Shown: positions 8,197 to 17,347, numbered from the stretch's first letter. The stretch: 64,000 nucleotides of DNA from Paraeggerthella hongkongensis (GCF_003340345.1 NZ_PPTQ01000007.1:62001-126000); one strand, 5' to 3'. Made by a program: numbers and translations. Notes: a model not told the origin generated them from the letters alone.

Positions 8197-10062
8197 ATGG
8201 ACGTTGGGAACGAGGCCGCAGCGGGCGGTGCGGTTTCGACCGAGCATCATGCCTCGAAGGCGTCGAGCGAGCGCAAGGGCGGCCTGCAGGGGTCGAACCC
8301 GATTTCCCTGCTGCTTGACTGGGCTGGCGGCGTGAATCGAGCGCGCTTTGCGCTATCGGTGGTGTTGGCGGTAGTGGGCGTGGCCGGCAGCATCGTGCCG
8401 TACTACGCTGCCGGCCAGATGATCGTGGGCGTGCTGGGCGGCGTGCGCGAGTTCGGCTTCTACCTTGGCTGGTGCGGCGTGGCCGCCGCGGGCTATGCGC
8501 TGCATATCGTGTTCCACTACGCCTCGACCACGGTGTCGCACGTGTCGGCGTTCTCTACCATCTCGATGATTCGTCGTCGGATAGCCGATAAGCTGACGCG
8601 CGTGCCGTTGGGCTACGTGCTGGACACTCCTTCGGGCAAGCTCAAGAACATCATGGTGGAGAAAACCGACAGCATAGAGCCCACGCTTGCCCATCTTGTC
8701 CCGGAGATGACGTCGAACCTGCTTGTTCCGTTGGCGGTGGTCGTGTTCATGTTCGTGCTCGATTGGCGCATGGCGCTTGTGGCGCTGATTACGCTGCCGG
8801 TCGGGCTTGTGGGATACCTGGGCATGATGAAGGATTATGCCGTGTGGTACAACAAAACGGTCAAGGCGGGGGAGGATATGAACTCGGCATCGGTCGAGTA
8901 CGTTAACGGCATCGAGGTGATCAAGGCTTTCGGGCAATCGGCCAGCTCGTACGAGAAGTTCTCCCAGGCGGTGGACCGCTACTCTCGCTCGTTCATCGAT
9001 TGGATGAGCCACGTGCAGGTATTCCAAGACCTGGGCCTTTCCATTTGGCCGGCCACGCTGGTGACGGTTCTGCCGGTGGGTTGCCTGTTCGTTATGCAGG
9101 GCACGCTCGATCCGGCGACGTTCGTCGTGCTGGCGGTGCTGTCGCTGTCCATTTTCCCGCCTTTGTACGCGGCCATGAACTTCATCGATACGCTTGCGCA
9201 AATCGGCACCGTGGTCGAACAGATTTCCTCGGTTGTCTACCAGCCCGAACAGCGTCGTCGCGACACGCCCGCACGTGTGGAGGGCTCCCGTATCGAGCTT
9301 GACGACGTGCGGTTCTCCTACGGTCGCGAAGAGGTGATACGCGGAGCGAGCCTGGTTATCGAACCGGCGCAGGTGACGGCGCTCGTTGGGCCGTCGGGTT
9401 CGGGGAAGTCGACGCTCGCGCGCCTGATTGCGGGCTTTTGGGATGCGGGCGAAGGACGGGTTGCAATAGGAGGCGCGCGGATCAACGACATGACGGCTTC
9501 CCAGTTGAGCGGGTGCGTTTCGTTTGTCGAGCAGGACAGCTACCTGTTCGACGATACGGTCATGAACAACATTCGCAGGGGACGGCCGGGCGCGACCGAT
9601 GCGGACGTGGTGGCCGTGGCGAAAGCGAGCGGATGCCATGAGTTCATCGAGGGCCTTGAGAACGGCTACGAAACCGTGGTCGGCGGTGCGGGCGGCCACT
9701 TGTCGGGCGGCGAACGCCAGCGCATCGCCATTGCGCGCGCGATGCTCAAGGATGCGCCGGTGGTCATTCTCGATGAAGCGACGGCGTATACGGATCCCGA
9801 AAACGAAGCCGTCATCGAGCAAGCGGTAGGCCAGCTTGTGGCGGGCAAGACCCTCGTCGTTGTGGCGCACCGGCTTTCGACTATCGTCGACGCCGACAAA
9901 ATCGTGGTGGTAAACGATGGGCGCATCGAGGCCGAGGGAACGCATGCCCAGCTCATGGAATCATGTGCGCTGTACGCCGGCATGTACAACGCGCATATCG
10001 ACGCCAAAGACGCAACGCTTGCCGAGTCGGACAAGGGAGATCAGCATGTTGTCAACGTTTAA
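8197..10062 (+). CDS. ABC half-transporter, membrane + ATPase (IrtA/YbtP-like)
   Basis: The protein fuses a six-helix type-IV (exporter-fold) membrane domain (about residues 45-330) to an ABC ATPase domain (about 370-600). Walker A is GPSGSGKST near residue 397, the signature LSGGERQR near 502, and Walker B VVILDEATA near 521. AAAGGGG at 8184-8190 supports the ATG at 8197. It overlaps the next gene by 17 bp, and the two almost certainly form a heterodimer. Pairs of this type include exporters but also the siderophore importers IrtAB and YbtPQ. The upstream iron box, AraC gene and ECF module favour iron-compound uptake here; that is inference. Confidence 0.93.
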   Translation: MDVGNEAAAGGAVSTEHHASKASSERKGGLQGSNPISLLLDWAGGVNRARFALSVVLAVVGVAGSIVPYYAAGQMIVGVLGGVREFGFYLGWCGVAAAGYALHIVFHYASTTVSHVSAFSTISMIRRRIADKLTRVPLGYVLDTPSGKLKNIMVEKTDSIEPTLAHLVPEMTSNLLVPLAVVVFMFVLDWRMALVALITLPVGLVGYLGMMKDYAVWYNKTVKAGEDMNSASVEYVNGIEVIKAFGQSASSYEKFSQAVDRYSRSFIDWMSHVQVFQDLGLSIWPATLVTVLPVGCLFVMQGTLDPATFVVLAVLSLSIFPPLYAAMNFIDTLAQIGTVVEQISSVVYQPEQRRRDTPARVEGSRIELDDVRFSYGREEVIRGASLVIEPAQVTALVGPSGSGKSTLARLIAGFWDAGEGRVAIGGARINDMTASQLSGCVSFVEQDSYLFDDTVMNNIRRGRPGATDADVVAVAKASGCHEFIEGLENGYETVVGGAGGHLSGGERQRIAIARAMLKDAPVVILDEATAYTDPENEAVIEQAVGQLVAGKTLVVVAHRLSTIVDADKIVVVNDGRIEAEGTHAQLMESCALYAGMYNAHIDAKDATLAESDKGDQHVVNV

Positions 10063-11818
10063 GAAGTACTTCGCCTTCGGGGGCAGCTACGTTGCCTACC
10101 TGAAGCGCGGAATGGTGTGGTCGGTGCTCAACTCGTTCTTCGAAGCATGGCAGATGATGGCGCTTGCCGTGGTGCTGCTCGCGTTAGCGGACGGAGCCGT
10201 GACGGAGTCCACGCTGTGGACGTCGCTGCTCATCATGCTGGGGAGCATCGTCGGATGCTTCGTCACGATGCATTTCAAGAGCAGGAATTTCTGCAAAGGG
10301 AACTTCTCCATGACGGGCGAGAAGCGTACGCAGATCGGCGATCGCATGCGCTACCTTCCCATGGGCTACTTCAACGAGAACAGCCTGGGCGACATCGCGT
10401 CGACCATGACCAACACGCTCGACGACGTGCAGAACGCGGGCGGCCAGGTGTACATGAACGTCATTTCGGGATTTGTGTTCTCGGCGATCGTCGCGGTGAT
10501 GCTGGTGTTCTTCGATTGGCGCCTTGGGCTGGTGGTCGTGGCCACGATTGCTGTTTTTCTGCTGGTCAACGCCTGGATGCAGCGCGCGGCGCGCAACGTG
10601 TCCGGCCGACGCGTGGCGGCTCAGAGCGCTATCGTGGGCGCTGTTTTGGAATACGTTCAGGGAATGAGCGTGGTGCGCGCGTTTTCGCTGACGGGGGACG
10701 CGGAGCGGCGCCTTGATGCGGCTATCTCCGAATGCGAGCGCATGAACGTGGCGATAGAGCTGCGCTTCATGGGGTTCGCCATTTTACAGGCGCTGGTAAC
10801 GAAGACGTCAAGCGTGGCGATGTGCCTGGCATCCGCGTGGTTCTGGATTCAGGGAACCATGGATGCAGGCGTGTGCCTGGTGGCCATCGTCGCGTCGTTC
10901 ATGGTGTACGGGAAGCTGGAAGCCTCGGGCTTGTTCGCCAGCCTGCTGCGCCAGATCGACATTTGCATGGACAAGGTGAACGACATGATAGCCACGCCGG
11001 CCATGAGCGAAGGCGCGGGCGTCTCGTGCGCGCGCAACCTTGACATCGAGGTGCAGGACGTTTCGTTCGGGTACGGCGATCGTACGGTGATCGACCGGGT
11101 CTCCCTGGCCATTCCGCAGAACACCACGTGCGCCATCGTGGGGCCGTCGGGGTCGGGCAAGACCACGCTCACCCAGTTGATCGCACGATTCTGGGATGTT
11201 GACCAGGGGCGCATCACGCTTGGCGGCACCGATGTGCGCGACTGGAAGGTGGACGACCTGCTTGCCAATTTCTCGATGGTGTTTCAGGGCGTGTACCTGT
11301 TCGACGACACCGTCGAGAACAATATCAGGTTCGGTCGCCCGAACGCTTCGCGCGCGGAGGTCGAGGAGGCTGCTCGGAAAGCATGCTGCCACGAGTTCAT
11401 CGAGAAGCTGCCCCAGGGGTACGAGACGCGTCTGGGGGAGGGCGGCGCTACCGTGTCGGGCGGCGAGCGGCAGCGCATCTCCATTGCGCGCGCCATCTTG
11501 AAGGACGCTCCCATTGTCATCTTGGACGAGGCTACGGCCAACGTGGACCCGGAGAACGAGCGCGACTTGCAACGGGCGGTGGAAGCGCTCACGCGCGACA
11601 GGACCGTTATCATGATCGCCCACCGGTTGAAGACCGTTCGCAATGCCGATCAGATCATCGTGCTTGACCGGGGACGTGTTGCGCAGCGCGGTACGCACGA
11701 CGAGCTGATTCGCCAGCGGGGCATCTACGCCGACTTCGTGGGCATGCGCGAAAAGGCGATCGGCTGGAAGCTGGGCGGCGCGTCGAGCGGCGTGCCTGCG
11801 GCTGCTTCGGGCTCGTAG
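10046..11818 (+). CDS. ABC half-transporter, membrane + ATPase (IrtB/YbtQ-like)
   Basis: This is the partner of the preceding gene, 590 residues, with six predicted membrane helices and an ATPase domain. Walker A is GPSGSGKTT near residue 365 and the signature is VSGGERQR near 471. I chose the ATG at 10046, inside the end of the preceding gene, because GGGAGA lies just upstream and the protein then begins MLSTFKKYFAFGG, a plausible cytoplasmic start. The 17-bp overlap indicates translational coupling. Likely role: the second half of an iron-siderophore or haem importer, inferred from context. Confidence 0.93.
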   Translation: MLSTFKKYFAFGGSYVAYLKRGMVWSVLNSFFEAWQMMALAVVLLALADGAVTESTLWTSLLIMLGSIVGCFVTMHFKSRNFCKGNFSMTGEKRTQIGDRMRYLPMGYFNENSLGDIASTMTNTLDDVQNAGGQVYMNVISGFVFSAIVAVMLVFFDWRLGLVVVATIAVFLLVNAWMQRAARNVSGRRVAAQSAIVGAVLEYVQGMSVVRAFSLTGDAERRLDAAISECERMNVAIELRFMGFAILQALVTKTSSVAMCLASAWFWIQGTMDAGVCLVAIVASFMVYGKLEASGLFASLLRQIDICMDKVNDMIATPAMSEGAGVSCARNLDIEVQDVSFGYGDRTVIDRVSLAIPQNTTCAIVGPSGSGKTTLTQLIARFWDVDQGRITLGGTDVRDWKVDDLLANFSMVFQGVYLFDDTVENNIRFGRPNASRAEVEEAARKACCHEFIEKLPQGYETRLGEGGATVSGGERQRISIARAILKDAPIVILDEATANVDPENERDLQRAVEALTRDRTVIMIAHRLKTVRNADQIIVLDRGRVAQRGTHDELIRQRGIYADFVGMREKAIGWKLGGASSGVPAAASGS

Positions 11819-11841
11819 CGCACGGCGGGAGGCGGTCGGCC

Positions 11842-12831
11842 GTGCTCGCTACCGAATACGGGCTTGTGCGCGAAGACGGCGCAGCGGACGCCCGCGCGAA
11901 GACGCTGTCTTCGCAATTTGCTCGAAGCGCGGTGGACGTTGTCGTGCCTTTAGCCCCCGACCTAGGGTCGGGTTACTATCGGCGTCTATCCCCGTGCTCG
12001 GGGATAGACGTGTACGTGGGCGATGTGACGTTTCGCGAAGACGTCGCCTTGGTTGAGCGCGCAGTGCGCGAGACGTTCTCGCTCACCTTCTGTCTTTCGG
12101 GCGAGCTCGAGTGGCGGAAGGTGGGCGAGTGCGGCGGGGTGCGACTCGAGCGCGGCGATTGCTGCGTGTACCGCAACGGCGCATTCGCGTTCGAGAACCG
12201 CTACGAGGCGAGCAGGCGTTCGTTCGGCATGGGGATAGACCTGCATCCCGGTCGATTCGGATCGGTGATGCGCCGTCTTGCGGACAGAGGCTTCGTCGCC
12301 GATTGTCGAGAACCGTCTTCTTGCGTGAAGAAGGTTCGGCCTTCGCGTTCGATCGAGCCTCTCGTGTACGATCTTCTGAGCTGTTCGTACTCCCATGATC
12401 TGAAGGCGCTGTATCTTGAGGGGAAGGTGCTCGAGATCGTTTCGGCGCTTCTGAGCGAGGTTGTGCCCGAAGCAGGATCGGACGGCGGTGCGTGCAGGCC
12501 GGCGTTGGCCGAGGTCGACGCTTTGGAGCGCGTGCGCCGCGCGTTGGACGAGCGGTGCTTCGAGCATGTTTCCGTTGCCGAGTTGGCCAAGCTGTCGCTC
12601 ATGAGCGAATCACGGCTTCGCAGCGAGTTCAAGTTGCGTTACGGGACGTCCGTCCATCAGTACCTGCTGGACCGGCGCATGGTTCGAGCGTGCGAACTGC
12701 TTGAACGCGGTTACCGGGTCAAGGACTCCGCCGCGATGGCGGGATACAGCAACATCAGCCACTTCGGCGACCAGTTCAAGCGAAGGTGCGGCATGACGCC
12801 GGGCGAGTACGCTCGGCGCTTCCGGGAATAA
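11842..12831 (+). CDS. AraC-family regulator (YbtA-like position)
   Basis: The protein has 329 residues. The C-terminal ~100 form a double helix-turn-helix of AraC type (VSVAELAKLSLMSESRLRSE, then AAMAGYSNISHFGDQFKRRC). The N-terminal part looks like a ligand-sensing domain and contains several cysteines. The GTG start at 11842 is supported by GGGAGGCGG just upstream. It follows the two ABC genes by 23 bp in the same direction, so it is probably in their operon. In yersiniabactin-type systems the AraC protein YbtA senses the siderophore and activates uptake genes; a comparable role is inferred. Confidence 0.9.
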   Translation: MLATEYGLVREDGAADARAKTLSSQFARSAVDVVVPLAPDLGSGYYRRLSPCSGIDVYVGDVTFREDVALVERAVRETFSLTFCLSGELEWRKVGECGGVRLERGDCCVYRNGAFAFENRYEASRRSFGMGIDLHPGRFGSVMRRLADRGFVADCREPSSCVKKVRPSRSIEPLVYDLLSCSYSHDLKALYLEGKVLEIVSALLSEVVPEAGSDGGACRPALAEVDALERVRRALDERCFEHVSVAELAKLSLMSESRLRSEFKLRYGTSVHQYLLDRRMVRACELLERGYRVKDSAAMAGYSNISHFGDQFKRRCGMTPGEYARRFRE

Positions 12832-12903
12832 CCTGTCGTTTCAAGCGTTTCGGAGTACGGAAAAAGCGTTTTCGGGGAGAAACGAGGAGGTCCTTTCGTT
12901 ATT

Positions 12904-12923
12904 GTTAGTTTTAGTTAACTAAC
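12904..12923 (+). promoter_or_regulatory. Iron-box-like palindrome upstream of the ECF module
   Basis: GTTAGTTTTAGTTAACTAAC has perfect 7-bp arms around a 6-bp centre and resembles the other DtxR-like sites in the window, closest to 50526-50541. It lies 37 bp before the S-component gene. Confidence 0.7.
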
Positions 12924-12960
12924 AAGCGGCACGTCCGCGTATCGACGATAGGAGAATGCG

Positions 12961-13572
12961 ATGGAGAGCGCGACGCAGGAAAAGAAAAAACTTGGAATCA
13001 AGGACTTCGCCCTCATGGGCATTTTCGGGGCGGTCATGTTCGCCCTGGCCATGGTTCTTATGATGGTGACCGGCGTGACCCCTGTCGTGTACTTGTTCTA
13101 CCCGGCCGTGTTCGCGTTCGCAAGCGGCCCGCTTTTCATGCTTGTCGCGGTGAAGGTGCGCACGTTCGGGGCGTTTCTCGTTCCGTCGGCGGTCATGGGG
13201 GTTCTCCTGGGACTCATGGGGGCTCAGACGCTGCTGATTACCGTGATCGTATTCGGCCTGATTGCTGAGGCCATAGCCAATTCCGGCTCGTATCGCGACT
13301 TCAAGCGCATAGCGATTGCGTACGTCGTGCTCATGCTGGGATTCTACGCAGGGGACATCGCTCCTATCTACGTATTCACCGATTGGTACATCCAGCAGGC
13401 GACCGGCGGAGCTGCCGGCGTTGACATGACGTACCTCAACGAACTGATCGGTACCGCGAAAAGCTGGTTGGGAATCGCGTCGGTCATCGCTTGCGTCGTT
13501 GGCGCTGCGGCGGGAGTGGTTGTCGGGCGCAAGATACTGAGGAAGCACTTCGTAAAGGCCGGCTTGGTGTAG
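12961..13572 (+). CDS. ECF transporter substrate-binding (S) protein, Trep_Strep family
   Basis: This is a 203-residue integral membrane protein with about five to six hydrophobic segments and a short charged N-terminus ending KKKLGIKDF. It resembles the Trep_Strep (MptD-like) family of ECF S components, which bind the substrate in the membrane. AGGAGA precedes the ATG. The next genes encode EcfT and a double ATPase, completing an ECF importer. The substrate is not visible from sequence. The iron box in front and the IrtAB-like pair upstream suggest a siderophore, haem or metal complex, as inference. Confidence 0.85.
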   Translation: MESATQEKKKLGIKDFALMGIFGAVMFALAMVLMMVTGVTPVVYLFYPAVFAFASGPLFMLVAVKVRTFGAFLVPSAVMGVLLGLMGAQTLLITVIVFGLIAEAIANSGSYRDFKRIAIAYVVLMLGFYAGDIAPIYVFTDWYIQQATGGAAGVDMTYLNELIGTAKSWLGIASVIACVVGAAAGVVVGRKILRKHFVKAGLV

Positions 13573-13621
13573 CCGCTCGTCCAAAAGGGCGATTGCGGAA
13601 TCCCGAAGATAGGAGCGTTTG

Positions 13622-14356
13622 GTGGATCAGTCTTTCGTCTTGGCGAGTCCCGCCTGCATCAGGTACATCGATCCGCGCGTGAAGCTCGTGCACGTTGCGA
13701 TTGCCGGTGTTTTGCTGTTCGTGGTGCGGTCTACCGGGGGAATCTTGCTCAGCGATGCGTTCATGGTCGTCGCGCTGCTGTTCTTCGGATTGTACGGCTG
13801 CGCCGCGAGGCTGATTGCCGTTACGGGCGCGTTGCTGGCGGCTTCGCTTCTGCTTGCGAGCGTTCCCGGTGCGGTTGCGGCTGCAGCGGGCATGTCCGTT
13901 TTCATATTCTTCAAGTTCACGCCCCTTGCCGGCGTGTACTTCATGATGACGAAAAGCGTCAGCCCGAGCGAATTGGCGAACGCGCTCGAACGGCTCAGGC
14001 TGCCGCGCGCCCTTACCATCACGCTTGCCGTGACGCTTCGCTTCCTTCCCACGATCGGGCAGGAAGTGGGGGCCATGCGCGACTCCATGAGGATACGCAA
14101 CATTCCCTTGACGGTTCTCAACGTGCTCAAAGCTCCCTTGACCATGATGGAGTTCGTTATGGTTCCTCTTATGATGCGGTTCGTCAAGGTGGCCGAGGAG
14201 CTTGCTGCTGCGGCTTGCGTACGCGGTATCGAACGTCCGGGCGTCAGGGGATCCCTGCTTGAGATGCGGCTGCGTTTCAGGGATTTCGCGTACCTTGGTG
14301 CGGTGGTGGGTTGCGCTGCGTTTCTAGCATGCTTCGAAAGCAGGATGATTTCATGA
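13622..14356 (+). CDS. ecfT: ECF transporter transmembrane protein EcfT
   Basis: EcfT couples the ATPases to the S protein. The 244-residue protein has several membrane helices and the charged coupling region around LERLRLPRALTITLAVTLRF. I prefer GTG at 13622, six bases after AGGAG (13611-13615), over the TTG at 13619, which is only three bases away. The gene overlaps the ATPase gene by 4 bp (ATGA), consistent with translational coupling. Confidence 0.9.
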   Translation: MDQSFVLASPACIRYIDPRVKLVHVAIAGVLLFVVRSTGGILLSDAFMVVALLFFGLYGCAARLIAVTGALLAASLLLASVPGAVAAAAGMSVFIFFKFTPLAGVYFMMTKSVSPSELANALERLRLPRALTITLAVTLRFLPTIGQEVGAMRDSMRIRNIPLTVLNVLKAPLTMMEFVMVPLMMRFVKVAEELAAAACVRGIERPGVRGSLLEMRLRFRDFAYLGAVVGCAAFLACFESRMIS

Positions 14357-15942
14357 ACATCGTTGAAATGGAGCACGTGAGCTTTTCCTATCAAGGTGCG
14401 CAGGGCGCAGCCTTGCACGATGTTGCCCTATCGGTTCGCGAAGGCGAGTTCGTGCTGGCCACCGGACGCAGCGGATGCGGAAAAACCACGCTTACGCGGC
14501 TGATGAACGGCTTGATCCCTCATTTCTTCCCGGGCAACCTGTCGGGCAAGGTGTTGGTGGGGGGAAGGGACGTACGCCAGCTTGCCACGTACGAATTGGC
14601 CGCCACGGTAGGGTCGGTGTTCCAGGATCCTCGATCGCAGTTCTTTACGACGAACACGGTGTCCGAGGTGGCGTTTGGCTGCGAGAACCTGGGTTTACCT
14701 TCCGACAGGATCGCATCGCAGGTCGAGGGTGCCTTCGCCGATTTCGCCATCGAGCATTTGAGGAACCGGAGCATCTTCGATCTTTCAAGCGGCGAGAAGC
14801 AGAAGGTGGCGCTTGCGTCTACGTACGCAATGGAGCCCAACCTGTTCGTCCTTGACGAGCCGTCCGCCAATCTTGACGTTCGGGCTACGCTCATGTTGGC
14901 CGACGTTTTGGCGGAACTGAAGAGGCGCGGGCGCACCGTCGTGGTGTCTGAGCATCGCCTGTACTACCTTATGGAGCTTGCCGATCGAGTAGTGTTCATG
15001 GAGGATGGGAGGATCGTGGACCAATGGACGCCCTCCCGGGCTCGTTCCCTTTCGCGGGACGAGCTGATGCGTCGTGGGCTTCGATTGTTCGATCTTGACG
15101 ATGTGGCGCCTGCGCGCGCTGGTTCGGCAGCGGCGGACGGCAGGGCGGGGCGTGCGGCGGGCGATGACGGCGCCGCGCCTGCATCTGCGGATCGGCGGGT
15201 GCAGGCGGATGTGCCCGTGTCGCCGCTTTTGCACGTGCGCGACGTGCGGCTGTCTTTTGGCGAGCGCGCTGTGTTGCGCGGCGTGGAATTCGATGCAGGA
15301 GGGCATGCGGGCGCCCGCTGCGCGCAGCGGGCGGAGGTTATCGGCATAACCGGGCCCAACGGGGCGGGAAAGACCACGCTCGCGCGTTGCCTTTGCGGTC
15401 TTTCGCGCCGCTGCCGCGGAACTGTAGAGCTTGACGGGCGCATGCTTCGTCGCCGGGCGCGCTCCCGCTCGATGTACTTCGTCATGCAAGATGCGGATTA
15501 CCAACTGTTCACCGAAAGCGTCGAGGACGAGTTGCGCCTTGGCAACGAGGACGACGGGACCCTTGACGAACGGGTGCGCGACGTGCTTGAGCGGTTGGGG
15601 ATGGCGTCGCTGCGAGGCGTTCATCCGATGGCGCTTTCGGGCGGGCAGAAGCAGCGCGTGACCATTGCATCCGCCGCTGTGAGCCCCGCGCGCGTTCTGC
15701 TTTTCGACGAACCGACAAGCGGGCTTGACGGCCACAGCATGCGCAGCGTGTGCGATATCGTGCGCGACCTTGCTTCTCGGGGGCGGCTCGTGTTCGTAAT
15801 CTCCCATGATCTCGAGTTTTTGGCGGGAGCGTGCGATCGGATCATCCACGTGCGCGACGGGGAAGTGACCGACGACTTTCTTCTGGTTGGACAAAACGTC
15901 GCTCGGCTTCGGTCGTTGCTGTTTCGCGGCGCCTCTGCTTGA
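14353..15942 (+). CDS. ecfA: ECF transporter ATPase, two fused ABC domains
   Basis: This 529-residue protein carries two complete ABC ATPase domains. The first has Walker A GRSGCGKTT near residue 39 and signature LSSGEKQK; the second has Walker A GPNGAGKTT near residue 333 and signature LSGGQKQR. A roughly 40-residue Ala/Arg-rich linker joins them. It therefore supplies both EcfA and EcfA' from one chain. The ATG at 14353 overlaps the EcfT stop. It is the last gene of the ECF operon. Confidence 0.93.
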   Translation: MNIVEMEHVSFSYQGAQGAALHDVALSVREGEFVLATGRSGCGKTTLTRLMNGLIPHFFPGNLSGKVLVGGRDVRQLATYELAATVGSVFQDPRSQFFTTNTVSEVAFGCENLGLPSDRIASQVEGAFADFAIEHLRNRSIFDLSSGEKQKVALASTYAMEPNLFVLDEPSANLDVRATLMLADVLAELKRRGRTVVVSEHRLYYLMELADRVVFMEDGRIVDQWTPSRARSLSRDELMRRGLRLFDLDDVAPARAGSAAADGRAGRAAGDDGAAPASADRRVQADVPVSPLLHVRDVRLSFGERAVLRGVEFDAGGHAGARCAQRAEVIGITGPNGAGKTTLARCLCGLSRRCRGTVELDGRMLRRRARSRSMYFVMQDADYQLFTESVEDELRLGNEDDGTLDERVRDVLERLGMASLRGVHPMALSGGQKQRVTIASAAVSPARVLLFDEPTSGLDGHSMRSVCDIVRDLASRGRLVFVISHDLEFLAGACDRIIHVRDGEVTDDFLLVGQNVARLRSLLFRGASA

Positions 15943-16013
15943 TCGGGCGCGGAAGATTCGGCGCGTCGTGCGACGAGCACCGAGTTTTGCTGCGGCCGAT
16001 AGTGATAGAGATG

Positions 16014-16227
16014 ACTTGCGCGCAAAAACCTGCCCTCGCTGGCAGGTTTTTGCGTTTAGGGGTCGTTGAGTCGGGCGTTGTTCCGGGCGTCGCTTCGCTT
16101 GCTTTTCGTCTTGCCTGGTCACGAAGCTGTGCTGCTGTGCTATGCGCTCGCGCTGGTTCGCTCGGCTGGATCAAACGACCGCAAACCGTCAAAACCTGCC
16201 AGCGAGGGCGGTTTTTCGCGCGCAAGT
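16014..16227. repeat. MITE-like element, copy A (terminal inverted repeats)
   Basis: About 214 bp bounded by ~40-bp inverted repeats: the left end begins ACTTGCGCGCAAAAACC and the right end is its complement with a few changes, both followed by CCCTCGCTGGCAGGTTTT. The interior contains TTGCCTGGTCA. A second copy, in the opposite orientation by its interior, lies at 56029-56256. No transposase is present. Short open frames through it are not convincing genes. It fills most of the 15943-16405 gap. Confidence 0.8.
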
Positions 16228-16308
16228 CCTGTTCGCGCGGGGAAGGGGCGCCCGTTCGCGCTTCGAACCCCTTGTTGTTCGGCTGCGATCCGACGCGTTT
16301 TGAAAATA

Positions 16309-16338
16309 GTAACCTTTAGCTAACAATTGAGGTATGAT
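16309..16338 (+). promoter_or_regulatory. Iron-box-like site and -10 element before the Crp-family gene
   Basis: GTAACCTTTAGCTAAC (16309-16324) resembles the window's DtxR-like half-sites. TATGAT at 16333-16338 is a good -10 element. The Crp-family start codon is 68 bp downstream. Confidence 0.5.
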
Positions 16339-16405
16339 GGAGCATGGACATGATGAACGGATGGGGGGCGAGGCAAGCTGAACGTGTGGTGAAGGAGGGC
16401 GAAAG

Positions 16406-17065
16406 ATGGCGGATCCGATTGACGTGCGACCTTTGAGCGAGTCTCCCGTGTTTGCCGGCATACCGATGGAAGAGCGTGCGTCTTTGATTGCGGATGCGAA
16501 GGGCATGCTGCGCCGGTACCCTGGCGGCAGTTTGGTGCGCCGAGCGGGCGACGGGCTTGATTTCTACCCGGTGGTCGTGTCCGGCCGCGTGCAAGCTTCT
16601 TTGCCGCAGGGCGGGCTGGACCGCATCGTGTCCCTATTCGGCCCAGGCGATTCGTTCGCCGAGGCCGTCGCTTCGTCTTTGCGGCGCTGTCCCGTTGACA
16701 TTCGCGCGCTTGAGGACACGGTGCTGCTGTGCATTCCCGCTGCCGGGCTTCGCGCCTGCTCCCATGCGTGGGCATCGACTTTGCATGGAAACCTCATGAG
16801 CGAGATGTCGAAGAAGGTGCTGGTCCTCAGTCGCAGCCTTGCGGTCTTGAGCGAGCCGCGCCTGTCCGATCGCGTTCTGGCGTATCTGGACACGCTGCCG
16901 CGCAATGCGGACGGGAGCGTGACCGTTCCGTTCGGGCGCAGGGAATGGGCGGCGTGCCTGCGCGTGGCGGACAAGTCGCTGATCCGCGAGCTCAAGGTCA
17001 TGCAGGATGACGGCGTCATCGAGGTGGACGGTCGCACGGTTCGCGTGTTGCGGCAAGCTCGCTAG
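16406..17065 (+). CDS. Crp/Fnr-family transcriptional regulator
   Basis: The protein has 219 residues. An N-terminal cyclic-nucleotide-binding-like beta domain (about 10-120; IVSLFGPGDSFAE matches the family turn) is followed by a helix (about 125-150) and a C-terminal winged helix (about 165-218, RREWAACLRVADKSLIRELK). There is no N-terminal cysteine cluster like that of Fnr. The start is supported by GAAGGAGGG. The gene is flanked on both sides by iron-box-like sites and precedes the NEAT-like genes, so it may help control them; its ligand is unknown. Confidence 0.85.
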   Translation: MADPIDVRPLSESPVFAGIPMEERASLIADAKGMLRRYPGGSLVRRAGDGLDFYPVVVSGRVQASLPQGGLDRIVSLFGPGDSFAEAVASSLRRCPVDIRALEDTVLLCIPAAGLRACSHAWASTLHGNLMSEMSKKVLVLSRSLAVLSEPRLSDRVLAYLDTLPRNADGSVTVPFGRREWAACLRVADKSLIRELKVMQDDGVIEVDGRTVRVLRQAR

Positions 17066-17139
17066 AGGGGGTGGCGGCCCCAGCTCGTCGGCTGCAAATC
17101 GCCTTTCCCATTCTTGGCGGGCATACCTTCTCAAAAAAA

Positions 17140-17193
17140 GTTATACAAAGGTAACATAGATCACTGACAAGGGGATTTCGCACTGCGTATACT
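17140..17193 (+). promoter_or_regulatory. Regulatory site and promoter upstream of the NEAT-like genes
   Basis: GTTATACAAAGGTAAC (17140-17155) resembles the reverse complement of the site at 16309-16324. It is followed by CTGACA (17164-17169) and TATACT (17188-17193), an 18-bp-spaced promoter. Transcription would start near 17200, leaving a ~250-nt leader before the next gene. Whether the site belongs to DtxR or to the Crp-family protein is open. Confidence 0.5.
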
Positions 17194-17287
17194 GCGCTCA
17201 TGCGGATTGCCGAATGCCTGCCAACAACAGGTGGGCGAGGGTTGACGCGCTGCGCCGAGGGATGGTTCCGGTCGGGCGGTGCGATGG

Positions 17288-17316
17288 AGCTGCAGGGCAA
17301 GAACTTGCAGCTTTTA
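17288..17316 (+). terminator. Possible weak terminator or attenuator in the leader
   Basis: AGCTGCA (17288-17294) pairs with TGCAGCT (17306-17312), followed by a short T run. It lies between the promoter at ~17190 and the iron-box-like site at 17329, so it could end a short transcript. The stem is only 7 bp. Confidence 0.35.
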
Positions 17317-17328
17317 AAATACCCTGAA

Positions 17329-17347
17329 GTTAGCCTTGGTTAATTAA
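17329..17347 (+). promoter_or_regulatory. Iron-box-like site before the Tat-exported NEAT-like gene
   Basis: Read on the minus strand the site contains AAGGCTAACTT, matching the core of the DtxR consensus; on the plus strand it is GTTAGCCTTGGTTAAT. It lies about 105 bp before the start codon at 17452. Confidence 0.55.

Noticed and set aside
15842-16225. Small protein frames through element A, with a similar one in element B
   Set aside because: They share peptide fragments only because the repeat DNA is shared; no ribosome sites, no consistent frame, and they cross the inverted ends.
16014-16227. Insertion sequence
   Set aside because: Inverted ends are present but the interior is too short for a transposase and contains no such coding.
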